A stretch of DNA of 11,412 nt. It comes from Lentisphaeria bacterium (GTDB taxonomy: Bacteria > Verrucomicrobiota > Lentisphaeria > Oligosphaerales > Oligosphaeraceae). Positions within the stretch are counted from its first letter, which is position 1; each line of letters opens with the position of its first letter. Below are positions 1 to 6,968 of this stretch, piece by piece. The notes below the pieces were generated by a model, which was given only the letters and a program-made list of their open reading frames with translations, had not been told where the DNA came from and searched no databases. The position numbers and the translations under genes are program-made. The stretch spans positions 1 to 11,412 of the forward strand of contig JAEEXV010000335.1 of NCBI GenBank assembly GCA_016287975.1, read 5' to 3'.

Positions 1-572
1 CGCTGGAGCGGGATGCCGCCGCCGCGCCGCTCGCCCCCGCCATGCCCGCGGGGCGCGCCTCCGACTTCACGCAGGCGAGGATGGAGGCGGGCGAGGGGCT
101 CTGCCTCCCAGGCGCCGCCCCCAAATGCCTGCTCTGCCCGCTGGCGAAATGGTGCCGCGCGCACCGCGAGGGCCGCGTCGCCGCACTCCCCGCGCGGTCG
201 GCCAGGCCGCCGCGCAAAGTCCAGGAACTCACCGTCTTCCTGCTCGAATGCCAGGGCCGCGTCGCGCTGCGCCGCCGCCCCGCCAAAGGACTCCTCGCGG
301 GCCTCTGGGAGTTCCCGCATGCGGACGGCGCCCTCGCCCCCGACGACGCCGCCGAATATCTGCGCGCACTCGGCGCGGGACGCCCGCGCGTCACACCCCT
401 CCCGCCCTCAACCCACCTCTTCACGCACCTCGAATGGCGCATGGTCAATTACCGCGCCACCCTTGGACGACCCGCCGAGGGCTTCACCTGGGCCACCCCC
501 GCCGAAATCCGCGGCGGCCTCGCCATCCCCGTCGCCTTCCGCGCCCTCCGCGATCTCGCACGAAACATGTGA
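1..572 (+). CDS. mutY: A/G-specific adenine DNA glycosylase MutY, C-terminal part (5' truncated by window edge)
   Basis: MutY removes adenine mispaired with 8-oxoguanine or G in base excision repair. Only the last 189 codons are present (frame from base 3, TGA at 570-572); the helix-hairpin-helix catalytic domain lies outside the window. Seen here: the end of the glycosylase domain (DFTQARMEAG, where the family usually reads NQALMELGA), then four cysteines of the 4Fe-4S loop (C-LPGAAPK-C-LL-C-PLAKW-C), then a NUDIX-like 8-oxoG recognition domain (VFLLECQGRVALRRRP, GLWEFP, THLFTHLEWRM). The first cysteine spacing is 7 residues; E. coli MutY has 6. The ATG at 42 is internal and not the real start. 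The gene converges on the minus-strand operon, with a hairpin repeat pair between them. Identification is firm; completeness cannot be judged. Confidence 0.88.
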   Translation, partial: LERDAAAAPLAPAMPAGRASDFTQARMEAGEGLCLPGAAPKCLLCPLAKWCRAHREGRVAALPARSARPPRKVQELTVFLLECQGRVALRRRPAKGLLAGLWEFPHADGALAPDDAAEYLRALGAGRPRVTPLPPSTHLFTHLEWRMVNYRATLGRPAEGFTWATPAEIRGGLAIPVAFRALRDLARNM

Positions 573-625
573 CACGGCGCCCTAAGAAGGTCGGTAAAAC
601 CGCCATTTCCATGCCCGAAGTTGTT

Positions 626-647
626 GCCACGGCGAGGCCGCCGTGGC
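626..647. repeat. Dispersed palindromic repeat, copy A
   Basis: A perfect 9-bp stem (GCCACGGCG / CGCCGTGGC) around the 4-base loop AGGC, preceded by GTT. The same stem occurs at 734-755 in opposite orientation and at 11297-11318 and 11374-11395, with a one-base variant at 11220-11241. No T-run follows, so it is not a standard intrinsic terminator, although it sits just after mutY. The surrounding gene-free stretch 573-879 holds only this pair; I see no RNA gene or ORF of quality in it. Confidence 0.8.
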
Positions 648-733
648 GGTCCGCCGAGCCTGCGGTGCCCAATCAGGCTTGCCACAGGGCGCAGCCCAGA
701 CTCCGAATTCGATTGCCACCTATTCACCGAGCC

Positions 734-755
734 GCCACGGCGAGGCCGCCGTGGC
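734..755. repeat. Dispersed palindromic repeat, copy B (inverted relative to copy A)
   Basis: Same 9-bp stem as copy A with loop AGGC. The flank is mirrored: copy A has GTT on its left, copy B has AAC on its right, so about 27 bases at 624-650 and 732-758 form an inverted pair that differs only in the loops. This resembles a paired REP/BIME-type arrangement between two convergent transcription units and could slow transcription from both sides. That role is inferred. Confidence 0.75.
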
Positions 756-879
756 AACCATTTTCGGTATCTTCAATCAGGCAATCGCCTACCCTCTTTG
801 GGAACATAGGATCCACGAAAAGGACGCCGCACATGCGCCATTCCGAAGACACTGCGGCTTCCTCTGGCGAACCCACCGC

Positions 880-1356
880 CTATTCGATGGGATTGCCGTC
901 CTCGTCGTAGGGCGCCATGAAGACGCGGCTGACGCGGCCTGAGGACTTCGGGCGGATGACCTCGACGCAGCGCGGGTCGTCCATGCCGACGAGATTGTAT
1001 TCGGTGATGTATCCCGCGCGCTCCAGCAGCGGGATGACCCAGCCAGGGCAGTGGTTGCAGTACTTCGGGCAGGCGCCCGCGTCGTTGTTGATGGCCTTGC
1101 TGAGGCTGGGGCACTTGTTCATGATCATCACCAGCCGATCGGGGAAGAGCTTCATCGTCATGTCGCAGTTCTCCTCGATGCGGATGCGGTTCCAGTAGTC
1201 GTACATGCCCTGGAGACCCTTCGCCTTGAAGAGCGCCAGGCAGTGCATGTCCTGGTGGTGGCTGATCTCGTCGTAGAAGCCGCGCAGCCCGTCGCGTTCG
1301 TCCAGGAACTTGAAGGCTTCGTTGTAGAAGCGCACAAAATGGTCGCTGGGAATCAT
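880..1356 (-). CDS. Cysteine-rich paralogue 1 of 4 (last gene of operon), uncharacterised
   Basis: 158 residues, start ATG at 1356, overlapping the stop of the preceding gene as ATGA; an AAGGAG ribosome site lies 8 bases upstream. No signal peptide or membrane segment, so probably cytoplasmic. The N-terminus MIPSDHFVRFYNEAFKFLDE is shared by all four copies, followed by the ISHHQ segment at 31-35. Cysteines 64 (EENC), 82 (KCPSL), 96, 100, 103 (CPKYCNHC) and 130 (PRC) are at the same positions in every copy. The order CP...C..C..PLLE.AGY...C resembles the cysteine layout of the ATC-hydrolase-like family (PF14196 type), but I cannot confirm membership. It is closer to copy 2 than to copies 3 and 4 in its second half (PGWVIPL, EYNLVG). 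Possible roles: thiol or metal-dependent enzyme subunit. Function unknown. Confidence 0.9.
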   Translation of the reverse strand: MIPSDHFVRFYNEAFKFLDERDGLRGFYDEISHHQDMHCLALFKAKGLQGMYDYWNRIRIEENCDMTMKLFPDRLVMIMNKCPSLSKAINNDAGACPKYCNHCPGWVIPLLERAGYITEYNLVGMDDPRCVEVIRPKSSGRVSRVFMAPYDEDGNPIE

Positions 1357-1883
1357 GGTTGCTTCTCCTTGGCATGGGCGGGCGCGCCGTAGGCGACTGG
1401 CGTCTCGGGGCCGACCGTGCGCCCCGCCGCGTCTATCTCCGCGCAGAAGACGCGCGTCGGGATGGCGGCGGACTTGGGCCGCACCGTCATCACGCAGCGC
1501 GTGTCCGCCAGCCCCACCAGATTGTATTCGACGGTGAACCCCGCCTCCTCGATGAGCGGCACGACCCAACCAGGGCAGTGCTCGCAGTAGCGCCGACAGG
1601 GCCCCGCGTCGTTGTCGATGACCTTGCCGAGACTGGGGCACTTGGTCATGAGCAGCACGAAGCGGTCGGGATGGAGTTCCAGCTCCATCCCGCAGTTCTC
1701 CTCGAAGCGGATTCGGCTCCAGTAGTCGTGCATCGCCTGAAGCCCCTTCGCCTTGAAGAGCTCCAGCAGGCGCTTCTTCTGGCGCCCCGCAATGACGTAG
1801 TAGTAGCGCGGCAGGTCGTCGCGCTCGTCCAGGAACTTGAAGGTCTCGTTGTAGAAGCGCACGAAATGATCGCTGGGAATCAT
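1353..1883 (-). CDS. Cysteine-rich paralogue 2 of 4, uncharacterised, with C-terminal extension
   Basis: 176 residues, the longest and most divergent copy. Start ATG at 1883 overlaps the previous stop as ATGA, with GAGGAG 8 bases upstream. Residues 1-24 are almost the same as in the other copies (only T14 and D23 differ), but 25-40 diverge (PRYYYVIAGRQKKRLL), so the ISHHQ histidines of the other copies are missing. All six cysteines remain: 64, 82, 96, 100, 103 (CRRYCEHC) and 130. The tail beyond about 155 is a proline- and alanine-rich extension (VGPETPVAYGAPAH) not seen in the others. The missing histidines beside intact cysteines suggest it keeps the cysteine site but has changed or lost a second function. 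That is inference. Confidence 0.9.
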   Translation of the reverse strand: MIPSDHFVRFYNETFKFLDERDDLPRYYYVIAGRQKKRLLELFKAKGLQAMHDYWSRIRFEENCGMELELHPDRFVLLMTKCPSLGKVIDNDAGPCRRYCEHCPGWVVPLIEEAGFTVEYNLVGLADTRCVMTVRPKSAAIPTRVFCAEIDAAGRTVGPETPVAYGAPAHAKEKQP

Positions 1884-2380
1884 TGCCCTGTCTCCTCGCG
1901 CTCCAGGCGGCGCCACTCCTCCTCGTCCACGGGCTCGCACTTCGTGAAACTGCGCGGGTGCTCGGGGGAGCGCTTCCAGATCTGGCTCATGCAGCGCGGC
2001 TCCAGGGGGGCGATGATGTTCTGCTCGTAGACATAGCCCGCCTTCTCCAGCAGCGGCGCGCACCACCCGAAGCAGTGCATGCAGTACTTGGGGCAGACCT
2101 CGGCGTCGTTGTCCAGCACCTTGCTCAGGCTCGGGCAGCGGAACATCCTGCTCTCGGTGTGGTCGGGATAGAGGCTGCGCGTCACCACGCAGTTCTCCTC
2201 CTTCTTGATCTTGCTCCAGTACTCATGCATGCCGACCAGCCCCTTCTCCTGGAAGAGCTTCAGGCAGTGCATCTCCTGGTGGTGGCTGATCTCCAGGTAG
2301 AAGCCCTGAAGACCGTCGCGCTCGTCCAAAAACTTGAACGCCTCGTTGTAGAAACGGACAAAGTGATCGCTGGGAATCAT
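1880..2380 (-). CDS. Cysteine-rich paralogue 3 of 4, uncharacterised
   Basis: 166 residues, ATG at 2380 overlapping the stop of copy 4 (ATGA), with GGAGG about 10 bases upstream. Residues 1-24 are identical to copy 1. ISHHQEMHCL is present at 31-40, then EENC64, RCPSL (C82), CPKYCMHC (C96, C100, C103) and PRC130; C107 in FGWC is shared with copy 4 only. The C-terminal PEHP and VDEE segments, ending in a charged tail rich in Glu and Arg, also occur in copy 4, so copies 3 and 4 form the closest pair and probably arose by the most recent duplication. No secretion signal. Function unknown; its exact coupling to copies 2 and 4 implies matched production of the four proteins. Confidence 0.9.
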   Translation of the reverse strand: MIPSDHFVRFYNEAFKFLDERDGLQGFYLEISHHQEMHCLKLFQEKGLVGMHEYWSKIKKEENCVVTRSLYPDHTESRMFRCPSLSKVLDNDAEVCPKYCMHCFGWCAPLLEKAGYVYEQNIIAPLEPRCMSQIWKRSPEHPRSFTKCEPVDEEEWRRLEREETGQ

Positions 2381-2877
2381 TTGAATCCGACCTCCTCCTC
2401 GGCCTTGCGCCATGCCTCCTCGTCCACAGGCTCCGTCAGCAGCACGCTCTTCGGATGCTCGGGCGACTTGCGCCAGATCTGGCTCATGCAGCGCGGCTGC
2501 AGCGGGTCGATGACATTGTTGATGTAGACGAAGCCCGCCTTCTCCAGCAGCGGCGCGCACCAGCCGAAGCAGTGGTAGCAGTACTTGCGGCAGGGCTCCG
2601 CGTCGCTGTCCAGCACCTTGCTCAGGCTCGGGCAGCGCAGCATCCTGCTCTCGGTGTGGTCTGGATAGCGGCGCCCCCAGGTGTGGCAGTTCTCTTCCTT
2701 CTTGATCTTGCCCCAGTACTCCGCCATGCCGTCAAAGCCCTTCTCCTGGAAGAGCTTCAGGCAGTGCATCTCCTGATGGTGGCTGATCTCGAGGTAGAAG
2801 CCCTGCAGACCGTCGCGCTCGTCCAGGAACTTGAACGCCTCGTTGTAGAAGCGCACGAAATGGTCGCTGGGCAGCAT
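2377..2877 (-). CDS. Cysteine-rich paralogue 4 of 4 (first of the paralogue series), uncharacterised
   Basis: 166 residues, the same length as copy 3. The start ATG at 2877 lies 4 bases after the stop of the upstream gene; AAGGAG inside that gene's end is its ribosome site. It begins MLPSDHFVRF, one residue different from copies 1 and 3 over the first 24. It carries ISHHQEMHCL, EENC64, RCPSL (C82), CRKYCYHC (C96, C100, C103), FGWC107 and PRC130. The C-x3-C-x2-C spacing is that of an Fe-S or zinc ligand cluster. The protein is too short to be a radical SAM barrel, so I do not call it one. An enzyme or metal-binding subunit acting with the upstream aldolase is plausible but not shown. Confidence 0.9.
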   Translation of the reverse strand: MLPSDHFVRFYNEAFKFLDERDGLQGFYLEISHHQEMHCLKLFQEKGFDGMAEYWGKIKKEENCHTWGRRYPDHTESRMLRCPSLSKVLDSDAEPCRKYCYHCFGWCAPLLEKAGFVYINNVIDPLQPRCMSQIWRKSPEHPKSVLLTEPVDEEAWRKAEEEVGFK

Positions 2878-2881
2878 CGCC

Positions 2882-3328
2882 TTAGTTCTCCTTGCGCAGG
2901 CGGAAATGCTGCACGCAGTGGCCCTCGCCGAGCTTCTCCAGCGAGCACTCCCACGGGGTGCCCTCGCACATGCCCGCGTTGACCTCGCTGGTCTGCAGGC
3001 AGGTCAGTTCATCGGGCTCGATGCCGAGTTTGCGCAGGTGGCGGATCGCGGGGCACTCCACCATCTCGAAGCGGATTTCGCCAGGGGCGACCTCCAGCTT
3101 GTACTTCGCGCCTTCGCGCTGCGAGAACCAGTTCAGGTGCTCCAGCAGTTCGGAGGGATCGCCCTTGGCGAGCTTCTCGCGGATCGACTTGTAGACATCA
3201 TGGCCCGTCTTGCGCAGCACCGTCTTGGCCGCCTCCACGCCGTAGTGCTCGGCGAGGTAGTGGATGGTCATGTTGGTGGTGCCGTGGAAGTCGCGGTGCA
3301 GTTCGTTGTTCTCCTGGTAGCGCAACAT
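2882..3328 (-). CDS. Small cysteine-rich protein resembling L-2-amino-thiazoline-4-carboxylic acid hydrolase family
   Basis: 148 residues, ATG at 3328, two bases after the stop of the aldolase gene, with AAGGAGG within that gene's last codons. The N-terminal half has HRDFHGTTN (11-19) and YLAEHYG (24-30), followed by an amphipathic helix; this pattern is typical, from memory, of proteins annotated as ATC-hydrolase-like (PF14196). The C-terminal half has ECPAIRHL (C92), C110, C121, C128 and GHCVQHFRL (C138). Characterised members of that family in Pseudomonas open the 2-amino-thiazoline ring on the way to L-cysteine, but many annotated members are unlikely to do this. Its cysteine order parallels that of the four paralogues downstream, so all five may be distant relatives. 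The exact substrate is unknown. Confidence 0.75.
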   Translation of the reverse strand: MLRYQENNELHRDFHGTTNMTIHYLAEHYGVEAAKTVLRKTGHDVYKSIREKLAKGDPSELLEHLNWFSQREGAKYKLEVAPGEIRFEMVECPAIRHLRKLGIEPDELTCLQTSEVNAGMCEGTPWECSLEKLGEGHCVQHFRLRKEN

Positions 3329-3330
3329 GG

Positions 3331-4230
3331 CTAGTCAAGCTCCTCCTTGTGGGTGGCGAGGAAGGCGTCGATGCGGGCCTTCGCGGCGTCGTCGAGGCCG
3401 CTCATCTCCTGGGCGAGGGTCAGCGGGGTCGAAATCAGCCCCAGTTTCATCAGCGCGTACTTCTGGCCGTTCCAGACATTCGCCAGATTGATGCCGTAGA
3501 CGCCGTGGAAGACCTCGATGAAGCAGTTCTCCAGGCGGATCGCCTCGGCGGTGTCGCCCGCCTCGACCGCGCGCGCGATGCCGACCATGATCTTGGAGGC
3601 CAGCGCGCCCATGCCGCACACCATGCCGTCATTGCCGACCAGCAGCGCCTCGTCGACCGCCCACTCCTGGCCTTCCATCAGCAGGGTCTTGAAGCCGCGG
3701 GCCTTCTTCAGCAGCAGGAGTTCGCGACGCAGCCACATGCTGGAGGACGAGTTCTTGATGCCCTTCAGCTTCGGATGCGCCATGATGGTCGCGAACTGGT
3801 CCAGCGAGAGGTCGCGGTTGTTGTTGGGCGGGCAGTGGTAGTAGTAGACGGGCCGATCCGCCGCGTCCAGCACCTTCAGGATCGACTTGACGGGATCCAG
3901 CGCCGAGGTCCGCGCGGGCAGCATGAAGACATACGCGTCCACTGGATACTTCGAGTAACTCTCCATCGTCTTGAGCGAAATGCCCAGGCTCGTCGCGTTG
4001 ATGCCCGCCAGGACCTCCATGCGCCCCGCGACGATCTCCGTCGCCGTCTTGACGTAGTCCTCCTTGAACTCCGCGTCGAAACTGCCCCACTCGCCCATCG
4101 ACCCCAGCAGGAACACGCCGTCCAGCCCATGGCGGATGTTCCGCTCCAGGATGTTCTTCAGACCCGCCTTGTCCAGGCTGCCGTCCTCCAGCAGCGGGGT
4201 GATCGTCGCGCTGATCGCAATCTTCTTCAC
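3331..4230 (-). CDS. DapA / N-acetylneuraminate lyase family aldolase (class I, Schiff base), substrate unknown
   Basis: 299 residues, the usual length for this TIM-barrel family. The start is a GTG at 4230 giving MKKIAISATITPL, with AAGGA about 10 bases upstream; the longer open frame to 4497 runs into repeat DNA and is not coding. Visible motifs: GSMGEWGSF at 43-51 (the pyruvate carboxylate loop, normally GTTGE or GSTGE), VYYYHCPP at 128-135 with Tyr131 as the likely catalytic tyrosine, GIKNSSSS at 157-164 with Schiff-base Lys159, and GNDGMVCG at 199-206. Family enzymes condense or cleave pyruvate with an aldehyde, or dehydrate sugar acids. Met45 replaces the usual Thr. It opens the six-gene operon and probably supplies or consumes the substrate of the cysteine-rich proteins. 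It is unlikely to be the housekeeping dapA. Confidence 0.85.
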   Translation of the reverse strand: MKKIAISATITPLLEDGSLDKAGLKNILERNIRHGLDGVFLLGSMGEWGSFDAEFKEDYVKTATEIVAGRMEVLAGINATSLGISLKTMESYSKYPVDAYVFMLPARTSALDPVKSILKVLDAADRPVYYYHCPPNNNRDLSLDQFATIMAHPKLKGIKNSSSSMWLRRELLLLKKARGFKTLLMEGQEWAVDEALLVGNDGMVCGMGALASKIMVGIARAVEAGDTAEAIRLENCFIEVFHGVYGINLANVWNGQKYALMKLGLISTPLTLAQEMSGLDDAAKARIDAFLATHKEELD

Positions 4231-4276
4231 TTCTTGTCTTTCCTTTCTGGTTGTGGGGTTGCTTCTACGGAAATGC

Positions 4277-4294
4277 CGACGGCAACTGCCGCCG
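4277..4294 (-). promoter_or_regulatory. Hairpin in the leader of the minus-strand operon
   Basis: In the minus-strand RNA, CGGCGGC pairs with GCCGUCG (one G-U pair) around the loop AGUU. It forms well only on the minus strand, because the plus-strand equivalent has an A-C mismatch. It lies between the terminator-like hairpin at 4312-4345 and the ribosome site, so it could act as an alternative structure or protect the leader. No known riboswitch class was recognised. Confidence 0.35.
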
Positions 4295-4311
4295 ATGCGA
4301 TGTCGGAAAAC

Positions 4312-4345
4312 AAAAAAAACGGCCCCCCGATGGAGGCTGGCGGCC
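4312..4345 (-). terminator. Candidate intrinsic terminator or attenuator in the operon leader
   Basis: On the minus strand, GGCC(G)CC pairs with GGGGCC around an 11-base loop, followed after one G by eight consecutive T (plus-strand A run 4312-4319). It lies about 80 bases upstream of the aldolase start, and no minus-strand gene lies upstream of it within this window for at least 800 bases. It is therefore either an attenuator of this operon or a stop for spurious transcription. The stem has only about six pairs with one bulge, so strength is uncertain. Confidence 0.4.
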
Positions 4346-4356
4346 CTCAGGACCAC

Positions 4357-4392
4357 TTGCGCAATGGCCCTAATGTAATCGCGATTGCGCAA
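4357..4392. promoter_or_regulatory. Paired TTGCGCAA palindromes, candidate operator
   Basis: The self-complementary octamer TTGCGCAA occurs at 4357-4364 and 4385-4392, 28 bases apart. With one extra base each (TTGCGCAAT and ATTGCGCAA) they also form a 9-bp inverted repeat. A further palindrome, AATCGCGATT, sits at 4377-4386. Two symmetric sites at near-integral helical spacing, upstream of an accessory operon, look like a dimer-binding repressor site with cooperative halves. No regulator gene is in the window. Confidence 0.45.
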
Positions 4393-4398
4393 ACGCAA
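4372..4398 (-). promoter_or_regulatory. Weak candidate promoter for the minus-strand operon
   Basis: On the minus strand, TTGCGT (4398-4393) could be a -35 and TACATT (4377-4372) a -10, but the spacer is only 15 bases. It overlaps the paired TTGCGCAA sites, which would suit repression. The leader would then be about 135 bases long and include both hairpins described here. Low confidence because of the short spacer and poor -10 match. Confidence 0.22.
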
Positions 4399-4424
4399 CC
4401 GCGACGACACGCTTTTTTCCAATT

Positions 4425-4466
4425 GGACTTGGGACTTGGGAGAGGGATGGGACTTTGGACTTTGGG
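4425..4466. repeat. Simple repeat island of GGACTT(T)GG units
   Basis: Degenerate tandem units: GGACTTGGGACTTGGG, a short break, then GGGACTTTGGACTTTGGG. From memory, similar G-A-C-T-T-G/T runs are scattered between genes in several PVC and acidobacterial genomes and create spurious SPKSKV-like peptides when translated; this explains the false N-terminal extension of the aldolase frame. Non-coding. A 10-bp inverted repeat, GCAATGGCCC at 4361-4370 and GGGCCATTGC at 4486-4495, brackets the island. Confidence 0.6.
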
Positions 4467-4509
4467 CGGCGATGTGGTCGCGGGTGGGCCATTGCAACAG
4501 CGGGACAAT

Positions 4510-4536
4510 CTGTGAAATCTGTGAAATCCGTGGATA
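4510..4536. repeat. Nine-base tandem repeat (CTGTGAAAT type)
   Basis: Two exact CTGTGAAAT units followed by a diverged CCGTGGATA unit. On the reverse strand it reads as a TDFTDFTD-like peptide, which is a repeat artefact. The rest of 4231-4642 holds the leader structures listed separately and an AT-rich patch at 4572-4579 (TATATTAT) that could serve as a -10 for the plus-strand lipoprotein, without a convincing -35. Confidence 0.55.
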
Positions 4537-4642
4537 TGAGCGCCTGCGCCCCCAAAAATGGCTTCACCATCTATATTATGTCAAAGGCACATTTGAGCCT
4601 GCGTTGCCTAGACACCCCGTTTCCTGAAGGAACCAAACCACT

Positions 4643-5068
4643 ATGAAGAAGATTTCCGTCGCTTTCGTCCTGTTCGCCGCGCTTTTGCTGAGTTCCTGCG
4701 TCGTCCAGCAGCCCTCAGGCCCGACTGGCGGCACGATCAGCCAGGAGCGCTTCAACAGCAGCACCACTGGAAGCCTGGTCGCCAACCTGGGCGACGGCTT
4801 CTTCAACTGCGACCGCGCCATCCGCACCGCCACCCGCAGCTTCCACCTGATCGAACTCTCGCGCACCAACCGCCAGAGCGAGATCACCTACGAATACAAG
4901 GACATCAACGACGACCGCCTCACCATCGTCCTGACCGCCGTCAGCATCCGCTCCTCGCGCGTGGACATCAAATTCGGCAAGACGGGCAACCGCAATCTGT
5001 CCAAGAACCTGCTGAACAAGATCGGCGACGAACTTGACAGCATGGCCGCCGCGCGCGACCAGCAGTAG
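4643..5068 (+). CDS. Small lipoprotein, DUF3568-like
   Basis: 141 residues, ATG at 4643 with GAAGGA 11 bases upstream. It has a lipoprotein signal: KK, a hydrophobic run, and the lipobox LSSC with Cys19, so it is expected to be lipid-anchored in the envelope. The mature part has a low-complexity linker (PSGPTGG) and then a compact alpha/beta domain: a helix near 50-68 (FNCDRAIRTATRSF), strands SEITYEY, LTIVLTAVSI and SRVDIKFG, and a final helix (LSKNLLNKIGDELDSM). This order and the closing lysine-rich helix match my recollection of DUF3568, a family of small lipoproteins of unknown role. It is the first plus-strand gene after the divergent region and is followed by a strong hairpin, so it probably forms its own unit. 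Confidence 0.85.
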   Translation: MKKISVAFVLFAALLLSSCVVQQPSGPTGGTISQERFNSSTTGSLVANLGDGFFNCDRAIRTATRSFHLIELSRTNRQSEITYEYKDINDDRLTIVLTAVSIRSSRVDIKFGKTGNRNLSKNLLNKIGDELDSMAAARDQQ

Positions 5069-5086
5069 CCGCCGCCCCTTCCCTGC

Positions 5087-5116
5087 GCGGCGCCGCCCCG
5101 CGAAAGGCGGCGCCGC
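5087..5116 (+). terminator. Strong GC hairpin after the lipoprotein gene
   Basis: A perfect 11-bp inverted repeat (GCGGCGCCGCC / GGCGGCGCCGC) with the 8-base loop CCGCGAAA, 18 bases after the stop codon. The following TTGATATT is T-rich rather than a clean U-run. It probably ends the lipoprotein transcript. It also lies 30 bases before the lepA ATG, so lepA needs a promoter in or before this hairpin, or depends on read-through. Confidence 0.6.
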
Positions 5117-5146
5117 TTGATATTCCCCATATCCCGCCGTCTTCCC

Positions 5147-6967
<1,821 letters not shown>

Positions 6968-6968
6968 A

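Noticed and set aside
573..879. tRNA or small RNA gene in the gap after mutY
   Set aside because: No cloverleaf, CCA end or conserved RNA motif was found; only the repeat pair is supported.
13..910. Overlapping plus-strand frames at 13-585 and 125-910
   Set aside because: Arg/Pro-rich shadows of mutY continuing into the repeat region; no motifs or codon support.
880..2877. C-x3-C-x2-C as a sign of radical SAM enzymes
   Set aside because: The proteins are about 160 residues with the cluster in the middle and no SAM-binding GGE-type motif, so the family's barrel cannot be present.
4231..4497. N-terminal extension of the aldolase frame to an ATG at 4497
   Set aside because: The added residues come from repeat DNA and hairpins; the GTG at 4230 has a ribosome site and gives the family's normal length.
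4370..4570. Small minus-strand open frame with a TDFTDFTD peptide
   Set aside because: It is the translation of the simple repeats at 4425-4466 and 4510-4536.
5117..5146. TTG at 5117 as lepA start
   Set aside because: It directly abuts the hairpin at 5087-5116 and adds ten residues absent from the family; ATG 5147 fits the LepA N-terminus.
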